DNA of 53,061 bases. Origin: Lawsonibacter asaccharolyticus. GTDB taxonomy: Bacteria > Bacillota > Clostridia > Oscillospirales > Oscillospiraceae. Location: the NCBI GenBank assembly GCA_003112755.1, contig BFBT01000004.1:1-53061 (forward strand). Direction: 5' to 3'. The translations under genes were made by a program, and so were the position numbers. Shown here piece after piece: positions 27,187 through 35,580 of the stretch. Positions within the stretch are counted from its first letter, which is position 1. Every line of letters starts with the position of its first letter. The notes beneath the pieces were generated by a model. That model was not told the DNA's origin, searched no databases, and was given only the letters and a program-made list of their open reading frames with translations.

Positions 27187-27293
27187 GGTCTAACAGCCAT
27201 GTATGTGTGCTCTGGGAGGCGGAACGGCGGATTGCCAGATGGAGCAACCCGCCGTTTTTGCGTCACTGCGCCCCGTCCAAGGGACTGCGCCCG
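27187..27293 (+). repeat. Module C, copy 2
   Basis: Matches 20077-20185, including the hairpin ACGGCGGATTGC/GCAACCCGCCGT and TTTTTG. It ends the LemA block. It is cut at the IS256 left end 5 bp later. Confidence 0.7.
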
Positions 27294-27297
27294 ATAA

Positions 27298-28643
27298 TGT
27301 AAGATAAGTTGCGCAAATTGAATAGAGGATAAAAAGAGACATGGTTTGCAGACCTCTGGTAGAATGAAGTTACCACACACCATTCTGAAAGGAGTCTGTA
27401 AACCATGTCCGAGAAGATTGTACAACTGAACGAGGAAGTAATCAAGGGTCAGCTCAAAGAATTGGTCCGTGGCAGCGTAGAAGAAACGCTGAATGAACTG
27501 CTGGAGCAGGAAGCGGAGAAGCTGACCCAGGCTGCCCGCTACGAGCGCAACGAAGCTCGCCAGGGCTACCGCAGCGGTCACTACGACCGGAACCTTACCA
27601 CTACCTCTGGAGATGTCACGCTCCACGTACCTCGTCTCAAGGGCGTTTCTTTTGAGACGGCCATCATTGAGCGGTATCGCCGCCGGGAGAGCAGCGTGGA
27701 GGAAGCCCTCATTGAGATGTACCTTGCCGGCGTCTCTGTGCGCCGTGTGGAGGACATTACCGAGGCCCTGTGGGGCAGCAAGGTATCTCCGGCCACCATC
27801 AGTGAGCTGAACAAGAAAGCCTATGTCCACATTGAGGACTGGCGGAATCGCCCTTTACAAGGCGGCAAATATCCGTATGTCTATGTGGACGGCATCTACT
27901 TGCGGCGCAACTGGGGCGGAGAGTATGAAAATGTCGCGATTTTGGTTGCAATCGCGGTAAATGAGGACGGATACCGTGAGGTTTTAGGTGCTGCCGAGGG
28001 CATGAAAGAAGACAAGGCCAGCTGGGTGAATTTCTTTCAGTGGCTCAAAAGCAGAGGATTGGACGGCGTGAAACTCGTTGTTGGGGACAAGTGTCTGGGA
28101 ATGCTGGAAGCCGCGGGAGAAGTATTTCCTGACGCCAAATACCAGCGCTGTACGGTCCATTTTTACCGGAATGTGTTTTCCGTTGTTCCTCGCTCCAAAG
28201 TAAAATTAGTGGCCAAGATGCTCAAGGCGATCCACGCTCAGGAAAGCAAGAAGGCCGCCCGTGAAAAGGCTAAAGCTGTGGTAACCCAGTTGAGGGAAAT
28301 GAAACTGAAAGAGGCCGCCAGGAAGGTGGAGGACAGTGTTGAGGAGACGCTGACCTACTGTGATTTTCCCTATGAGCACTGGACCCGGATTCGCACCAAC
28401 AATGTGATTGAGCGGCTGAACCGGGAAATCCGCCGCAGGACCCGCGTGGTGGGGACCTTTCCGGACGGCAGCTCTGCCCTCATGCTGGTTTGCGCCCGGC
28501 TGCGCCATGTGGCAGGAACCCAGTGGGGCAACAAGAAGTACATGAATATGAAGCACTTAGAGGCGGCTTTAGAATACGCCTCTATTGCCGGCTGACCTCA
28601 TCCAGCCAGAGTCTGCAAACCAATTTGCGCATAATTCTTGACA
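27298..28643 (+). mobile_element. IS256-family insertion sequence
   Basis: About 1.35 kb. Imperfect terminal inverted repeats: left begins TGTAAGATAAG and has TTGCGCAAATTG; right, read inward, begins TGTCAAGAATTA and has TGCGCAAATTG. A second inner pair is ATGGTTTGCAGAC and GTCTGCAAACC. The 8 bp on each side (CCCGATAA, GTACCGGA) do not match, so no target duplication is left. Confidence 0.8.
27405..28595 (+). CDS. IS256-family (mutator-type) transposase
   Basis: 396 aa, intact; ATG 27405 follows GAAAGGAG. N-terminal region EVIKGQLKELVRGSVEETLN, HYDRNLTTTSGDVTLHVPRL. Catalytic triad: Asp in YVYVDGIYLRR, Asp in KLVVGDKCLGM, Glu in NNVIERLNREIRRR, plus the RCTVHFYRN motif between. Likely active. 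Confidence 0.93.
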   Translation: MSEKIVQLNEEVIKGQLKELVRGSVEETLNELLEQEAEKLTQAARYERNEARQGYRSGHYDRNLTTTSGDVTLHVPRLKGVSFETAIIERYRRRESSVEEALIEMYLAGVSVRRVEDITEALWGSKVSPATISELNKKAYVHIEDWRNRPLQGGKYPYVYVDGIYLRRNWGGEYENVAILVAIAVNEDGYREVLGAAEGMKEDKASWVNFFQWLKSRGLDGVKLVVGDKCLGMLEAAGEVFPDAKYQRCTVHFYRNVFSVVPRSKVKLVAKMLKAIHAQESKKAAREKAKAVVTQLREMKLKEAARKVEDSVEETLTYCDFPYEHWTRIRTNNVIERLNREIRRRTRVVGTFPDGSSALMLVCARLRHVAGTQWGNKKYMNMKHLEAALEYASIAG

Positions 28644-28777
28644 GTACCGGACACAGTACACAGACCTGCAAGCGGGCCTTGCGGGAGCTGGAGGACGCCG
28701 GACTGATCCTGCGGGTGCGTCAGGGAATTGGAGCGCCGAACAGGATTTATGTGCTGGTGCCGAAGAAGCGGGATTGA
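28644..28777 (+). pseudogene. IS-truncated 3' copy of the 18299 HTH gene
   Basis: Reads HSTQTCKRALRELEDAGLIL, then RQGIGAPNRIYVLVPKKRD to TGA. The first 62 codons are missing and the IS end takes their place. The 3' flank matches the 18629-18729 region, so homology continues past the gene into the leader. Confidence 0.85.
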
Positions 28778-28800
28778 AGAAAATCCTGCGGCACGGTATA

Positions 28801-28890
28801 ATGAAAAGTAAGAAATCCTCGCCGCCATACAGCGAGGAACGCCGGGAGGCGGCGAGGGAACACGATCTCATAGAAAGGATGAAGAAATAA
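28801..28890 (+). CDS. Leader ORF 3
   Basis: 29 codons from ATG 28801, starting MKSKKSSP like leader 1, then PYSEERREAAREHD and LIERMKK. Its TAA shares one base with the next ATG (TAATG at 28888-28892), so translation is coupled. Confidence 0.55.
   Translation: MKSKKSSPPYSEERREAAREHDLIERMKK
28823..28866 (+). repeat. Leader repeat, copy 3 (internal deletion)
   Basis: Starts CGCCATACAGCG; lacks the 12 bases encoding RKFA of the 56-bp unit but keeps the frame. Ends 23 bp before the next cargo gene. Confidence 0.75.
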
Positions 28891-29144
28891 TGGAGAGTTG
28901 TTCTTGCGGTAAATATCAATATGGAGATGAAGTAAAACTTCCAAACTCTGCTTGGCAATATGTGAAAGAGGGATTTATGGGTACAGTTTACAAGTGCAGC
29001 AGGTGTGGATGCTTATGGTTTAAGACTATAAGTAGCGGTATAATTGGAATGCCCATATATATTAAATCAAAACCTGATGCAGACTTTGGAAAGCCAAGTC
29101 CAGCTTCAGATGTCAGACTAGAAGATTTACTTGTAAAAAAGTAA
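28890..29144 (+). CDS. Small Cys-rich cargo protein
   Basis: 84 aa, A+T-rich. CSCGKYQYGDEV near the N-terminus and YKCSRCGCLWF in the middle give a likely zinc site. No family recognised. Its start overlaps the leader stop. Confidence 0.6.
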   Translation: MESCSCGKYQYGDEVKLPNSAWQYVKEGFMGTVYKCSRCGCLWFKTISSGIIGMPIYIKSKPDADFGKPSPASDVRLEDLLVKK

Positions 29145-29189
29145 CGGGATATATAAGAGTGGCAAATATAAGATTCCTTTAGGAACTAA

Positions 29190-29360
29190 GCCCAGTTAAT
29201 AAATCAAGAGAAAAACAGAAAAAGTCTGGGAGTCTACGCCCGCCGCTGGCTGGAGTGTTGCCAGGAGGCAGCGAGGGAGTTTTCGAGGGAACATAGTAGC
29301 GCTGAGAGGTTATCCGTGATTAAGAGAGGAGAAGTTATAGGAGAAGGTATTTATGCGTAG
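29190..29360 (+). repeat. Leader frame 4 (degenerate long form)
   Basis: Open in one frame: NQEKNRKSLGVYARRWLECC, then QEAAREFSREHSS and on to TAG 29358-29360. It matches leader 2 but lacks the middle part (KVDDDGWGYKTFEIDKGRF to SEER). No ATG start is seen. The cargo ATG 29353 lies 5 bases before its stop. Confidence 0.65.
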
Positions 29361-29919
29361 TGTTGATTTAATCTATCAATACCTAAAAGAGTACTCCAAA
29401 GAAACTGTGGAGCAGTTTGATGATTTAATGGATCAGGCAGAACAGGGAAATGTTTTTGCAGAAGAAGATATAGACGATTTATGCAATCTATTGTTTACGG
29501 TTGAAAGAGATTTGGAGGATGAGTCGTCATATAATATTGACTGGACGATCAAAGACCGTATTATGGAAACAATCATTATCCTCATATGGAACAGCGGACA
29601 GCCTACTTGCTTTGAAATAATAGCAAAAGCGATAGGCAAATATTCTACTCTTTCGCGCCCCTATCTGAAATATGCCATTGAAACATTTTTGACCGTTTTC
29701 TTATTAGGAGCTCCGAACCAGAGTGAGAATGAAATTGTACGAAATCGAGCCATTTTTTTGGGTGCAATGAAAAGACATACTCAAAAGGAAATCGTAAAAA
29801 AATTTTGTGAATCGAATTTGAAGCAAATAAAGGACAAAGAAAAAAATGAAGAACTTCCACCCAAAACTCAAGAATTGAAATCGTCTTTATTAGACATATA
29901 TAAGTTTGCTTGTGAATGA
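29353..29919 (+). CDS. Unknown acidic cargo protein
   Basis: 188 aa, A+T-rich; ATG 29353 with AGGAGAAGG upstream. Mostly helical and acidic (FDDLMDQAEQGNVFAEEDID; LFTVERDLEDESS), as many immunity proteins are, but no family is recognised. Its TGA overlaps the ATG of leader 5 (ATGA at 29916). Confidence 0.6.
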   Translation: MRSVDLIYQYLKEYSKETVEQFDDLMDQAEQGNVFAEEDIDDLCNLLFTVERDLEDESSYNIDWTIKDRIMETIIILIWNSGQPTCFEIIAKAIGKYSTLSRPYLKYAIETFLTVFLLGAPNQSENEIVRNRAIFLGAMKRHTQKEIVKKFCESNLKQIKDKEKNEELPPKTQELKSSLLDIYKFACE

Positions 29920-30020
29920 CTGCGCCATACAGCAAGGAACGCTGGGAGGCGGCGAGGAAGTTTGCGAGGAAACATAATAGCGTTGTGAAGTTATCTAAAA
30001 GAACAGGGAGCAATGTATGA
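29916..30020 (+). CDS. Leader ORF 5
   Basis: 34 codons: MTAPYSKERWEAARKFARKH, then NSVVKLSKRTGSNV. Its ATG overlaps the previous cargo stop, and its TGA overlaps the next cargo start (ATGA at 30017-30020), so it links the two genes in one coupled chain. Confidence 0.6.
   Translation: MTAPYSKERWEAARKFARKHNSVVKLSKRTGSNV
29923..29978 (+). repeat. 56-bp leader repeat, copy 5
   Basis: Full length, with a few base changes from copies 1 and 2 (CAGCAAGG, CGCTGGG, GAAACATAAT). Located 38 bp before the next cargo gene. Confidence 0.85.
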
Positions 30021-30604
30021 AAAGAAAAATCTTATGGGGAGTTATGGCCTCTTTTATGATCATAGCGATAGCCTTGATGACGATCATGCTTATCCGAATG
30101 GCCCAAATGACCGTTCCTGGATCATCGTGTGTGTCCCCGTCGGGGCCATATTACGATGGCCTGTATATTGATCTGGTACAGGAAGCGGATCATCAGAGCT
30201 ATTTAGATAATGGAGACAGCGCAGCGGACAGCCACATTATAAAGATTTCCAATGATACAGGATATCTGGCCTGTGCCTTGGCTTCCTCCGGCGATTTAGA
30301 GATTGTGTATCCCAAGTTTGTTCATGAGGGGTTTCCCGTCGAACTTCGTTTTGAGAACCGAGTGCTGACCGGCTACCGACTGACTTATGAGGGAGAAATA
30401 CAGAGCATGCTCGGAGCCCGTGAGCAGGCAGCACTCACAGAAGATGATCAGACTACCATTGAAGATGTGGCGTTTGAGCTGGCTTGGAGTGACGAAACTT
30501 GGGTGACTGATCAGCCGTCACTGGAAGCAGTTCTGGCGGACTATATGGAACAGGTGGATGCTTTTGTAGCTGAAAATGGGCCGCACACTGATGTCACCCT
30601 ATAA
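30017..30604 (+). CDS. Membrane-anchored cargo protein
   Basis: 195 aa. Helix at residues 7-27 (WGVMASFMIIAIALMTIML), then an extracytoplasmic domain (YYDGLYIDLVQEADHQSYLD; YPKFVHEGFPVELRFENRVL). More G+C than the two genes before it. No family recognised. Last gene of the array. Confidence 0.6.
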   Translation: MKRKILWGVMASFMIIAIALMTIMLIRMAQMTVPGSSCVSPSGPYYDGLYIDLVQEADHQSYLDNGDSAADSHIIKISNDTGYLACALASSGDLEIVYPKFVHEGFPVELRFENRVLTGYRLTYEGEIQSMLGAREQAALTEDDQTTIEDVAFELAWSDETWVTDQPSLEAVLADYMEQVDAFVAENGPHTDVTL

Positions 30605-30804
30605 ATCCCGCAGGATGAAAGCTATTAGTAGAGTGGAAGGAGCGATTGCTGCCAGTAGTGTCCATGGCCCTACCAGACAGTGGAGCGTTTTTGATGGATG
30701 TTTTGTGCAGAGGGAATTATAGACTTATGTGATTTAGGATGCCTTTTCATTGATGAGCACGGAGACATTTGTTGACAGAACATAATAGGACCAGATAATT
30801 TTAG

Positions 30805-30836
30805 GCCGGCTTTCGTGCAGAAAGTCGGCTTTTATA
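30805..30836 (+). terminator. Terminator of the cargo array
   Basis: GCCGGCTTTC and GAAAGTCGGC around GTGCA (one mismatched pair), then TTTTAT. Confidence 0.8.
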
Positions 30837-30927
30837 TCTCCGATATTGCGGGTGCACCGTCTCATTATGTGCTAGGATATATTGAATGACCGTACCTCAC
30901 CTCGTCATGTGACTTTTATGTAGACAA

Positions 30928-30964
30928 AGAAAACCTACACCACATAGTTGAGTGGTGTAGGTGT
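30928..30964 (-). terminator. Terminator for the 31073 gene
   Basis: On the minus strand ACCTACACCAC and GTGGTGTAGGT form a perfect stem, followed by TTTCTTTG. Confidence 0.8.
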
Positions 30965-31072
30965 ATGTTCGTTTGAATCAAGGCAACAGTCTGGTAATAT
31001 TTTGAACACACAGTATGTTCGTCAGTTAAGTAAAGTTCCCTACGATAGATTCTCGAATTATATAGAAAATGC

Positions 31073-32653
31073 TTAGGTAAGCGAAGAACGTAAATGTCCT
31101 GGCAGACTGCCAATCACTACATGAGAGGTTTTGTCATCCCAAAAGAAATAAATTCGCAGACAATAGAGCGCATTGTGGCTGACGCCCTTTTTCAAGTGCC
31201 GCTCCAGCAGCCGCCGTTTTCCCCCATAGGTGATGTAATATTCATCTCCCTGCTCCAGGATATCGCTGCCCTCCCCAAAGCCGCACTCGCTTAGGCCAGG
31301 ATCAACCGCGCTACAACGCTGTAAAAAGGCGTCCCGGTTGATCCGGCCCTTCCGGTAATCATAGTAGTCCTCCGCCAGCAGGATCAGGCAACGATAGACC
31401 ATGGATGGGTTTTGATAGACGGCAGATTTCAGGGCACGGACTGCCCTCGGATGCAAATAGAGACGGTCCGGATAATACTGCTCCACCCATTTTGCCATTT
31501 GCTCATAGGTCAAATCGACCGGAGGCCGTTCTGTTTTCCCGTGCTTTAACCGGGCGATTTCCCGTCTCTGACGGTCCATCATTTCCGCCATGGCCGTCAT
31601 CTGCTTTTGAAGCGCCTGACTGTCCTCCCGACAAGCTGCCATATCGGCGTAGTATGTCTCGGCCAACGCCTTATATTCTTCCTTGGATTCATATACCCGG
31701 CGCAGCTGCTCCCGACACTGTGCCAGCAATTCCTCCGTGCTTTCCTCCGTACTGGCGGAGAGCATACGGGCCTGCTCCGCTTCTATGTAAAACCGAACGC
31801 CAAACCTGTTCCAATCAATGACCTGCGCGACGCTTTGCAGGTGAATCGCTTTTTCCAGCTCCTTTTCAAATTCGCCGGGGTAAAAATTCCTTTTGATGGT
31901 TTGAGCTGTGTAGAGCGGATGTTTGTAGGGGTCATCTGCTTCAAAATCAATCGAACTGGGCCAGTAGATACGGACGGCGCCACCAAAGCAGGACCACTCG
32001 TCCTCAACGATCCGGCTAAGCTCATAGGTTGCATCCCAGTCTATAACCATTACATGGGCGCTGTCAACCAGAGCTGCGGCCAGTTTCCATCCGTCCACTA
32101 AATATCCGTTCTGACCAAGCGCAGGATTTTTGGCTTGAGAAATCAGGACAACGGGCAGCCGTCGGTCCTCGGCACACAAGAGGCCAATCAGTTTACTGAC
32201 TTTGTGCGTTGAAATATGCTGGGGCTCTGTCGAGAGCCGGAGGCCATCATTCAGGCCAACCTCGTCTATCAGCTGGCGCACAAATACCGGCGACCTGGGC
32301 ACAGGCTTTGCCTTGGAGCCAGGCTCGCGGAGAAAAACGGTTTCCCGGACCGCAAGGAGCAGGCTGTGACGATATGGCTTGATCTCAGCCTCAACAGTGT
32401 CCCGGATGCCGCTTTCAAATACAGAGGAACGAAGGGTGAAAAAGTGTTCCTCCGGCTGGTAAATCACCGCAACAGACCGTCCTTTTTTCGTTGACCCGCT
32501 CACAGTCGCCGGAAACTCCGGGAGCGGAATGCAGTCGATGACTTCCCTGCGCATCCAAGCATAGAGGATCCACGCCGCAGCCATAAATTTTTCGTCATTG
32601 ATTCCGTCTATTTCGGAGCCAATCCATGCCGCAAACTGATAGATGTTTTTCAT
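31073..32653 (-). CDS. Large unknown protein, possible defence gene
   Basis: 526 aa; ATG 32653 follows AGGGAGAAAA (the frame is open to 32704). N-terminal half: VVLISQAKNPALGQNGYLVD, SCFGGAVRIYWPSSIDFEAD, then PYKHPLYTAQTIKR, a domain seen in proteins of unknown function. Coiled coil at about residues 310-375. C-terminal domain: YYITYGGKRRLLERHLKKG and CLRIYFFWDDKTSHVVIGSL, then PGHL, which looks like a conserved sensing or effector module. No membrane segment. I cannot name the family. Confidence 0.6.
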   Translation of the reverse strand: MKNIYQFAAWIGSEIDGINDEKFMAAAWILYAWMRREVIDCIPLPEFPATVSGSTKKGRSVAVIYQPEEHFFTLRSSVFESGIRDTVEAEIKPYRHSLLLAVRETVFLREPGSKAKPVPRSPVFVRQLIDEVGLNDGLRLSTEPQHISTHKVSKLIGLLCAEDRRLPVVLISQAKNPALGQNGYLVDGWKLAAALVDSAHVMVIDWDATYELSRIVEDEWSCFGGAVRIYWPSSIDFEADDPYKHPLYTAQTIKRNFYPGEFEKELEKAIHLQSVAQVIDWNRFGVRFYIEAEQARMLSASTEESTEELLAQCREQLRRVYESKEEYKALAETYYADMAACREDSQALQKQMTAMAEMMDRQRREIARLKHGKTERPPVDLTYEQMAKWVEQYYPDRLYLHPRAVRALKSAVYQNPSMVYRCLILLAEDYYDYRKGRINRDAFLQRCSAVDPGLSECGFGEGSDILEQGDEYYITYGGKRRLLERHLKKGVSHNALYCLRIYFFWDDKTSHVVIGSLPGHLRSSLT

Positions 32654-32822
32654 TGTCGTTTTCTCCCTAATGGTAACAACCGACCTGTACGTCATTCCCC
32701 TCACTTGCTATTATTTTACTACACATGATCTCAAAATCATAGGTATTTGTTGAAAAACCCCGGCTACTCAACGTAAAACCTCGACAAGACGCTCCAATCT
32801 GGCTGCGAAATAGGTTGCTGCC

Positions 32823-33308
32823 TTATTCCCGATTCTCATTCAAGAAATCCCGGAATATTTTGTTATAATACTCCCTGTCTTGCAGCTTGTTAATCAGTGG
32901 GATAACACGACGGCACAGTTCCGCCTCCTCTGCTGGGCACATGGCGGTTGTCATGTGTTCCTCCACGATTTTTAGGTCCCGTACATCATGGTATATTTCA
33001 TCAATCAGGCAGTAAAAGAGACTATCAGCGTCCGCAAAGTATTCATAGTTTCCGTCTATGTCTGGCCGAACTACTCCAAATTTTGAGGACACCAGAATAT
33101 CAAAATAATGATGCCCATGAATATACGAACCAAATGCCCGTAAAACATCATCGATTTTTTCCATCTCTGTCGCCTCAACAAAGACTTTTCTCGGCTTCAT
33201 TTCATCTTCGCGGGCTGTTGATGCAAGCAATCCCAAAATCAGTTCTTCTCTCGACAAATTTTTATATAGGTCTATCCCCAACAGTGTCTCTTTCGTATTT
33301 TTGTCCAT
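32823..33308 (-). CDS. Unknown protein, 161 aa
   Basis: ATG 33308 with GAAAGGTG upstream. Central VLRAFGSYIHGHHYFDILVS, then GVVRPDIDGNYEYFADADSL and a helical C-terminus. No family recognised. Lies between two other unknown minus-strand genes. Confidence 0.55.
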   Translation of the reverse strand: MDKNTKETLLGIDLYKNLSREELILGLLASTAREDEMKPRKVFVEATEMEKIDDVLRAFGSYIHGHHYFDILVSSKFGVVRPDIDGNYEYFADADSLFYCLIDEIYHDVRDLKIVEEHMTTAMCPAEEAELCRRVIPLINKLQDREYYNKIFRDFLNENRE

Positions 33309-33374
33309 TGTGTTGCACCTTTCTAAATTGGAGATTTTATTCAGATGTGCCCGGTGAGTTTGGAAGAAAACTCA

Positions 33375-34382
33375 TTACGGCATTTTAGACTTTGCTAGAA
33401 AGTTGTAGAAGTCAATCCCTGCACCCGGCGTTGACTGTATCTGATCTCCTGCATCAAATTGAGGGCTGTGTTCTCCGTCTCCTGAACCATAATTGGGGAA
33501 GAACTTCAGGACTGCATTTTCCAGTGCGGCACGGTTGATCCTCGGCCCCCATGAATTTCCATCATAATCAATCATCTCATAAATAGGGAGACAACTCACT
33601 TTATAAGTAAAAAAACGGTAGCCGCAGGTGTTGTCGATACCATTTTCTTGGTCATACTTGTTTAGTGATGCAAGTTCCAATGTTTCAGGCCAAATCCCGC
33701 TACAGAGGGGATAGGCGATTGCCAGTATCCATCCGACCTCCGCAGTTTCCAGCCAATATAGGCCATTGCAAAGGCGGTCGTGCCGCAGAACTGGTCCCCA
33801 TGGAGTTTCTTCCGGAATGGGAAACTCGCCAAAATATTCCGGACAAACTTCCATTCCAAATGACTTGTCACTGTCCAAAGAGTAGCCCTTCGGCAAAGGA
33901 AGCCCATGTTCAGCAAGGTATTTATGGGCCTCATATTCTACAACATGCCGCCCCTTACAGTCATAATCGTTATCATATAAATATACCCTCGGGATGATTG
34001 GTAGTTGTACGCCATAGGCCCGCGCTTCCGAAGAGATTGCAGGGGAGTCCTCTGTTACCGCAATATATTCCGTTAAAAAATGAGGACTGATTTTATTGCC
34101 TTTAGTTCCAATATAGTACACGCCCGGACAAATGGTTTCCGCAAAATGGATTGTGCCGTACTGATTTTCAACGGTATGAAAATCAAACGGAAGTTCTGAT
34201 ACCGGTATCTGCTTTTCGCTGGAATCCCCTTTTACGACCACTGGCACAGGAATGTGCCTTTGAGATTCGGGCGGAACCAGTGCGGCGATTTCTGGCGGTA
34301 GTTCCCGCAGCCTTGTCCCGCACTCAGAACAAAAGAATGCTGTATCACACATTTGTTTCTTGCAGTTTGGGCATCGTAACAT
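33375..34382 (-). CDS. Zinc-ribbon protein of unknown function
   Basis: 335 aa. N-terminal zinc ribbon CPNCKKQMCDTAFFCSECG, then a long domain with IHFAETICPGVYYIGTKGNK and RHVVEYEAHKYLAEHGLPLP. A good minus-strand promoter lies at 34579-34607, about 190 bp upstream. Confidence 0.6.
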   Translation of the reverse strand: MLRCPNCKKQMCDTAFFCSECGTRLRELPPEIAALVPPESQRHIPVPVVVKGDSSEKQIPVSELPFDFHTVENQYGTIHFAETICPGVYYIGTKGNKISPHFLTEYIAVTEDSPAISSEARAYGVQLPIIPRVYLYDNDYDCKGRHVVEYEAHKYLAEHGLPLPKGYSLDSDKSFGMEVCPEYFGEFPIPEETPWGPVLRHDRLCNGLYWLETAEVGWILAIAYPLCSGIWPETLELASLNKYDQENGIDNTCGYRFFTYKVSCLPIYEMIDYDGNSWGPRINRAALENAVLKFFPNYGSGDGEHSPQFDAGDQIQSTPGAGIDFYNFLAKSKMP

Positions 34383-34578
34383 TGTAAATTTCCTCCATTA
34401 AGCCTGACACTTTGACTTATTTAGATTGGAAGTATGGGTTACTTGATGGAGCGTATCCACCAACAGGCGTTTGATATGATCACATGATAACTGAACCGTC
34501 TTTCTTTATGGGATTCGACTCCCTATATCTCTGATCTCTGTATCTCCATGTATGTCGATGGTGTTTTTCTGCGAATAA

Positions 34579-34607
34579 ATTATACTTCCTAGAACACTAT
34601 AAGTCAA
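34579..34607 (-). promoter_or_regulatory. Promoter of the zinc-ribbon gene
   Basis: Minus strand: TTGACT, exactly 17 bp, TATAAT. The gap also holds A+T-rich half-sites (TCAACGA twice, 34604-34640) between this promoter and the divergent XRE gene, likely an operator. Confidence 0.7.
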
Positions 34608-34661
34608 CGATATAACGAAGTATAATGTTCGTATCAACGAAGGAGCGCGGACGGCAGAATT

Positions 34662-34970
34662 ATGAAAAATGTACTTGCGGAAATTACAAGATTACGATTA
34701 GAACGTGGTTGGAATGAATACGAGTTAGCAAAACACTGTGGGCTATCGCAGTCAACAATATCAACGTGGTACAGAAAAAATCAGACACCTACAATCCAAA
34801 CTCTGGATAAAGTCTGCAAAGGACTGGGCATCTCATTATCTCAGTTTTTTGCAGAGGGGAGTGATGCAGTATCACTTACCCCAGAACAAAAGGATATGTT
34901 AGATAACTGGTCAGCGTTAAATATACAGCAAAAACAAATTATTAGGGATCTGCTTAAAAATATGCGTTAA
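34662..34970 (+). CDS. XRE-family regulator, first of a tandem pair
   Basis: 102 aa. LRLERGWNEYELAKHCGLSQ and STISTWYRKNQTPTIQTLDK form the HTH; ISLSQFFAEGSDAVSLTPEQ follows. A possible -10 TATAAT lies at 34621. Clearly a duplicate of the next gene (more than half of the residues agree). Confidence 0.88.
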   Translation: MKNVLAEITRLRLERGWNEYELAKHCGLSQSTISTWYRKNQTPTIQTLDKVCKGLGISLSQFFAEGSDAVSLTPEQKDMLDNWSALNIQQKQIIRDLLKNMR

Positions 34971-35060
34971 GCGTTATCACGTTAAAAAGATACGGGAAGG
35001 CCAACTGACCATTTGTTTTTTGTCGTATTATAATATTCGTAGAATAGCACTAAATATGGG

Positions 35061-35378
35061 GTGATTAAGATTATAAATATCCTTGACAGAATCACCCAAC
35101 TTCGTTTAGAACGGAAATGGTCTGAATATGAATTAGCGAAGTATTCTAACATTACACAATCGACAATATCTACATGGTATCGTGAAAACCAACTCCCCAC
35201 AATCAAGTCGCTTGATAAAATCTGTTCAGGGTGTGGCATCACGTTATCTCAATTTTTTGCTGAAAATGGTGATGCGATTTCGCTTACCCCAAAGCAAAGA
35301 GAGATGTTAGATAATTGGTCATCGCTGACAGAAATTCAGCAAGAGCTGTTCCTGAAGTTATTTAAATCAATTCCATAG
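35061..35378 (+). CDS. XRE-family regulator, second of a tandem pair
   Basis: 105 aa in the longest form (GTG 35061). LRLERKWSEYELAKYSNITQ, STISTWYRENQLPTIKSLDK, ITLSQFFAENGDAISLTPKQ. By alignment with its neighbour the true start should be codon 35070, an ATT, with GGGGTGA at the right distance; GTG 35061 lies within that site. Start unusual or mutated. Confidence 0.85.
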   Translation: MIKIINILDRITQLRLERKWSEYELAKYSNITQSTISTWYRENQLPTIKSLDKICSGCGITLSQFFAENGDAISLTPKQREMLDNWSSLTEIQQELFLKLFKSIP

Positions 35379-35580
35379 CAGAGACTAAATGATGTGTAGG
35401 TCTGCGATTGATCAACAAGGAAAAGCTAAAAGCCCCTGCAAGAAAATTGAATCTTCCAAAACTGTCCATTGTTTTCAAACTGTGGCTTATTCTTCATACT
35501 TTAAACTGGTTCCAATGTCAAGGACAATTTTTTGACAGTAACAGATACAAAATAACCACCGTTACTGGTGAAAAAAGCGT

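Larger units (their letters stand above)
30605..31072. other. Intergenic stretch between convergent genes
   Basis: No supported gene. It holds a terminator for each strand (30805-30836 plus, 30928-30964 minus) and remnants without a clear frame. Confidence 0.6.

Noticed and set aside
18674..29978. The leader repeats as a CRISPR or integron attC array
   Set aside because: Units are spaced by whole genes, are not palindromic and keep a reading frame; no cas genes and no tyrosine integrase are in the window.
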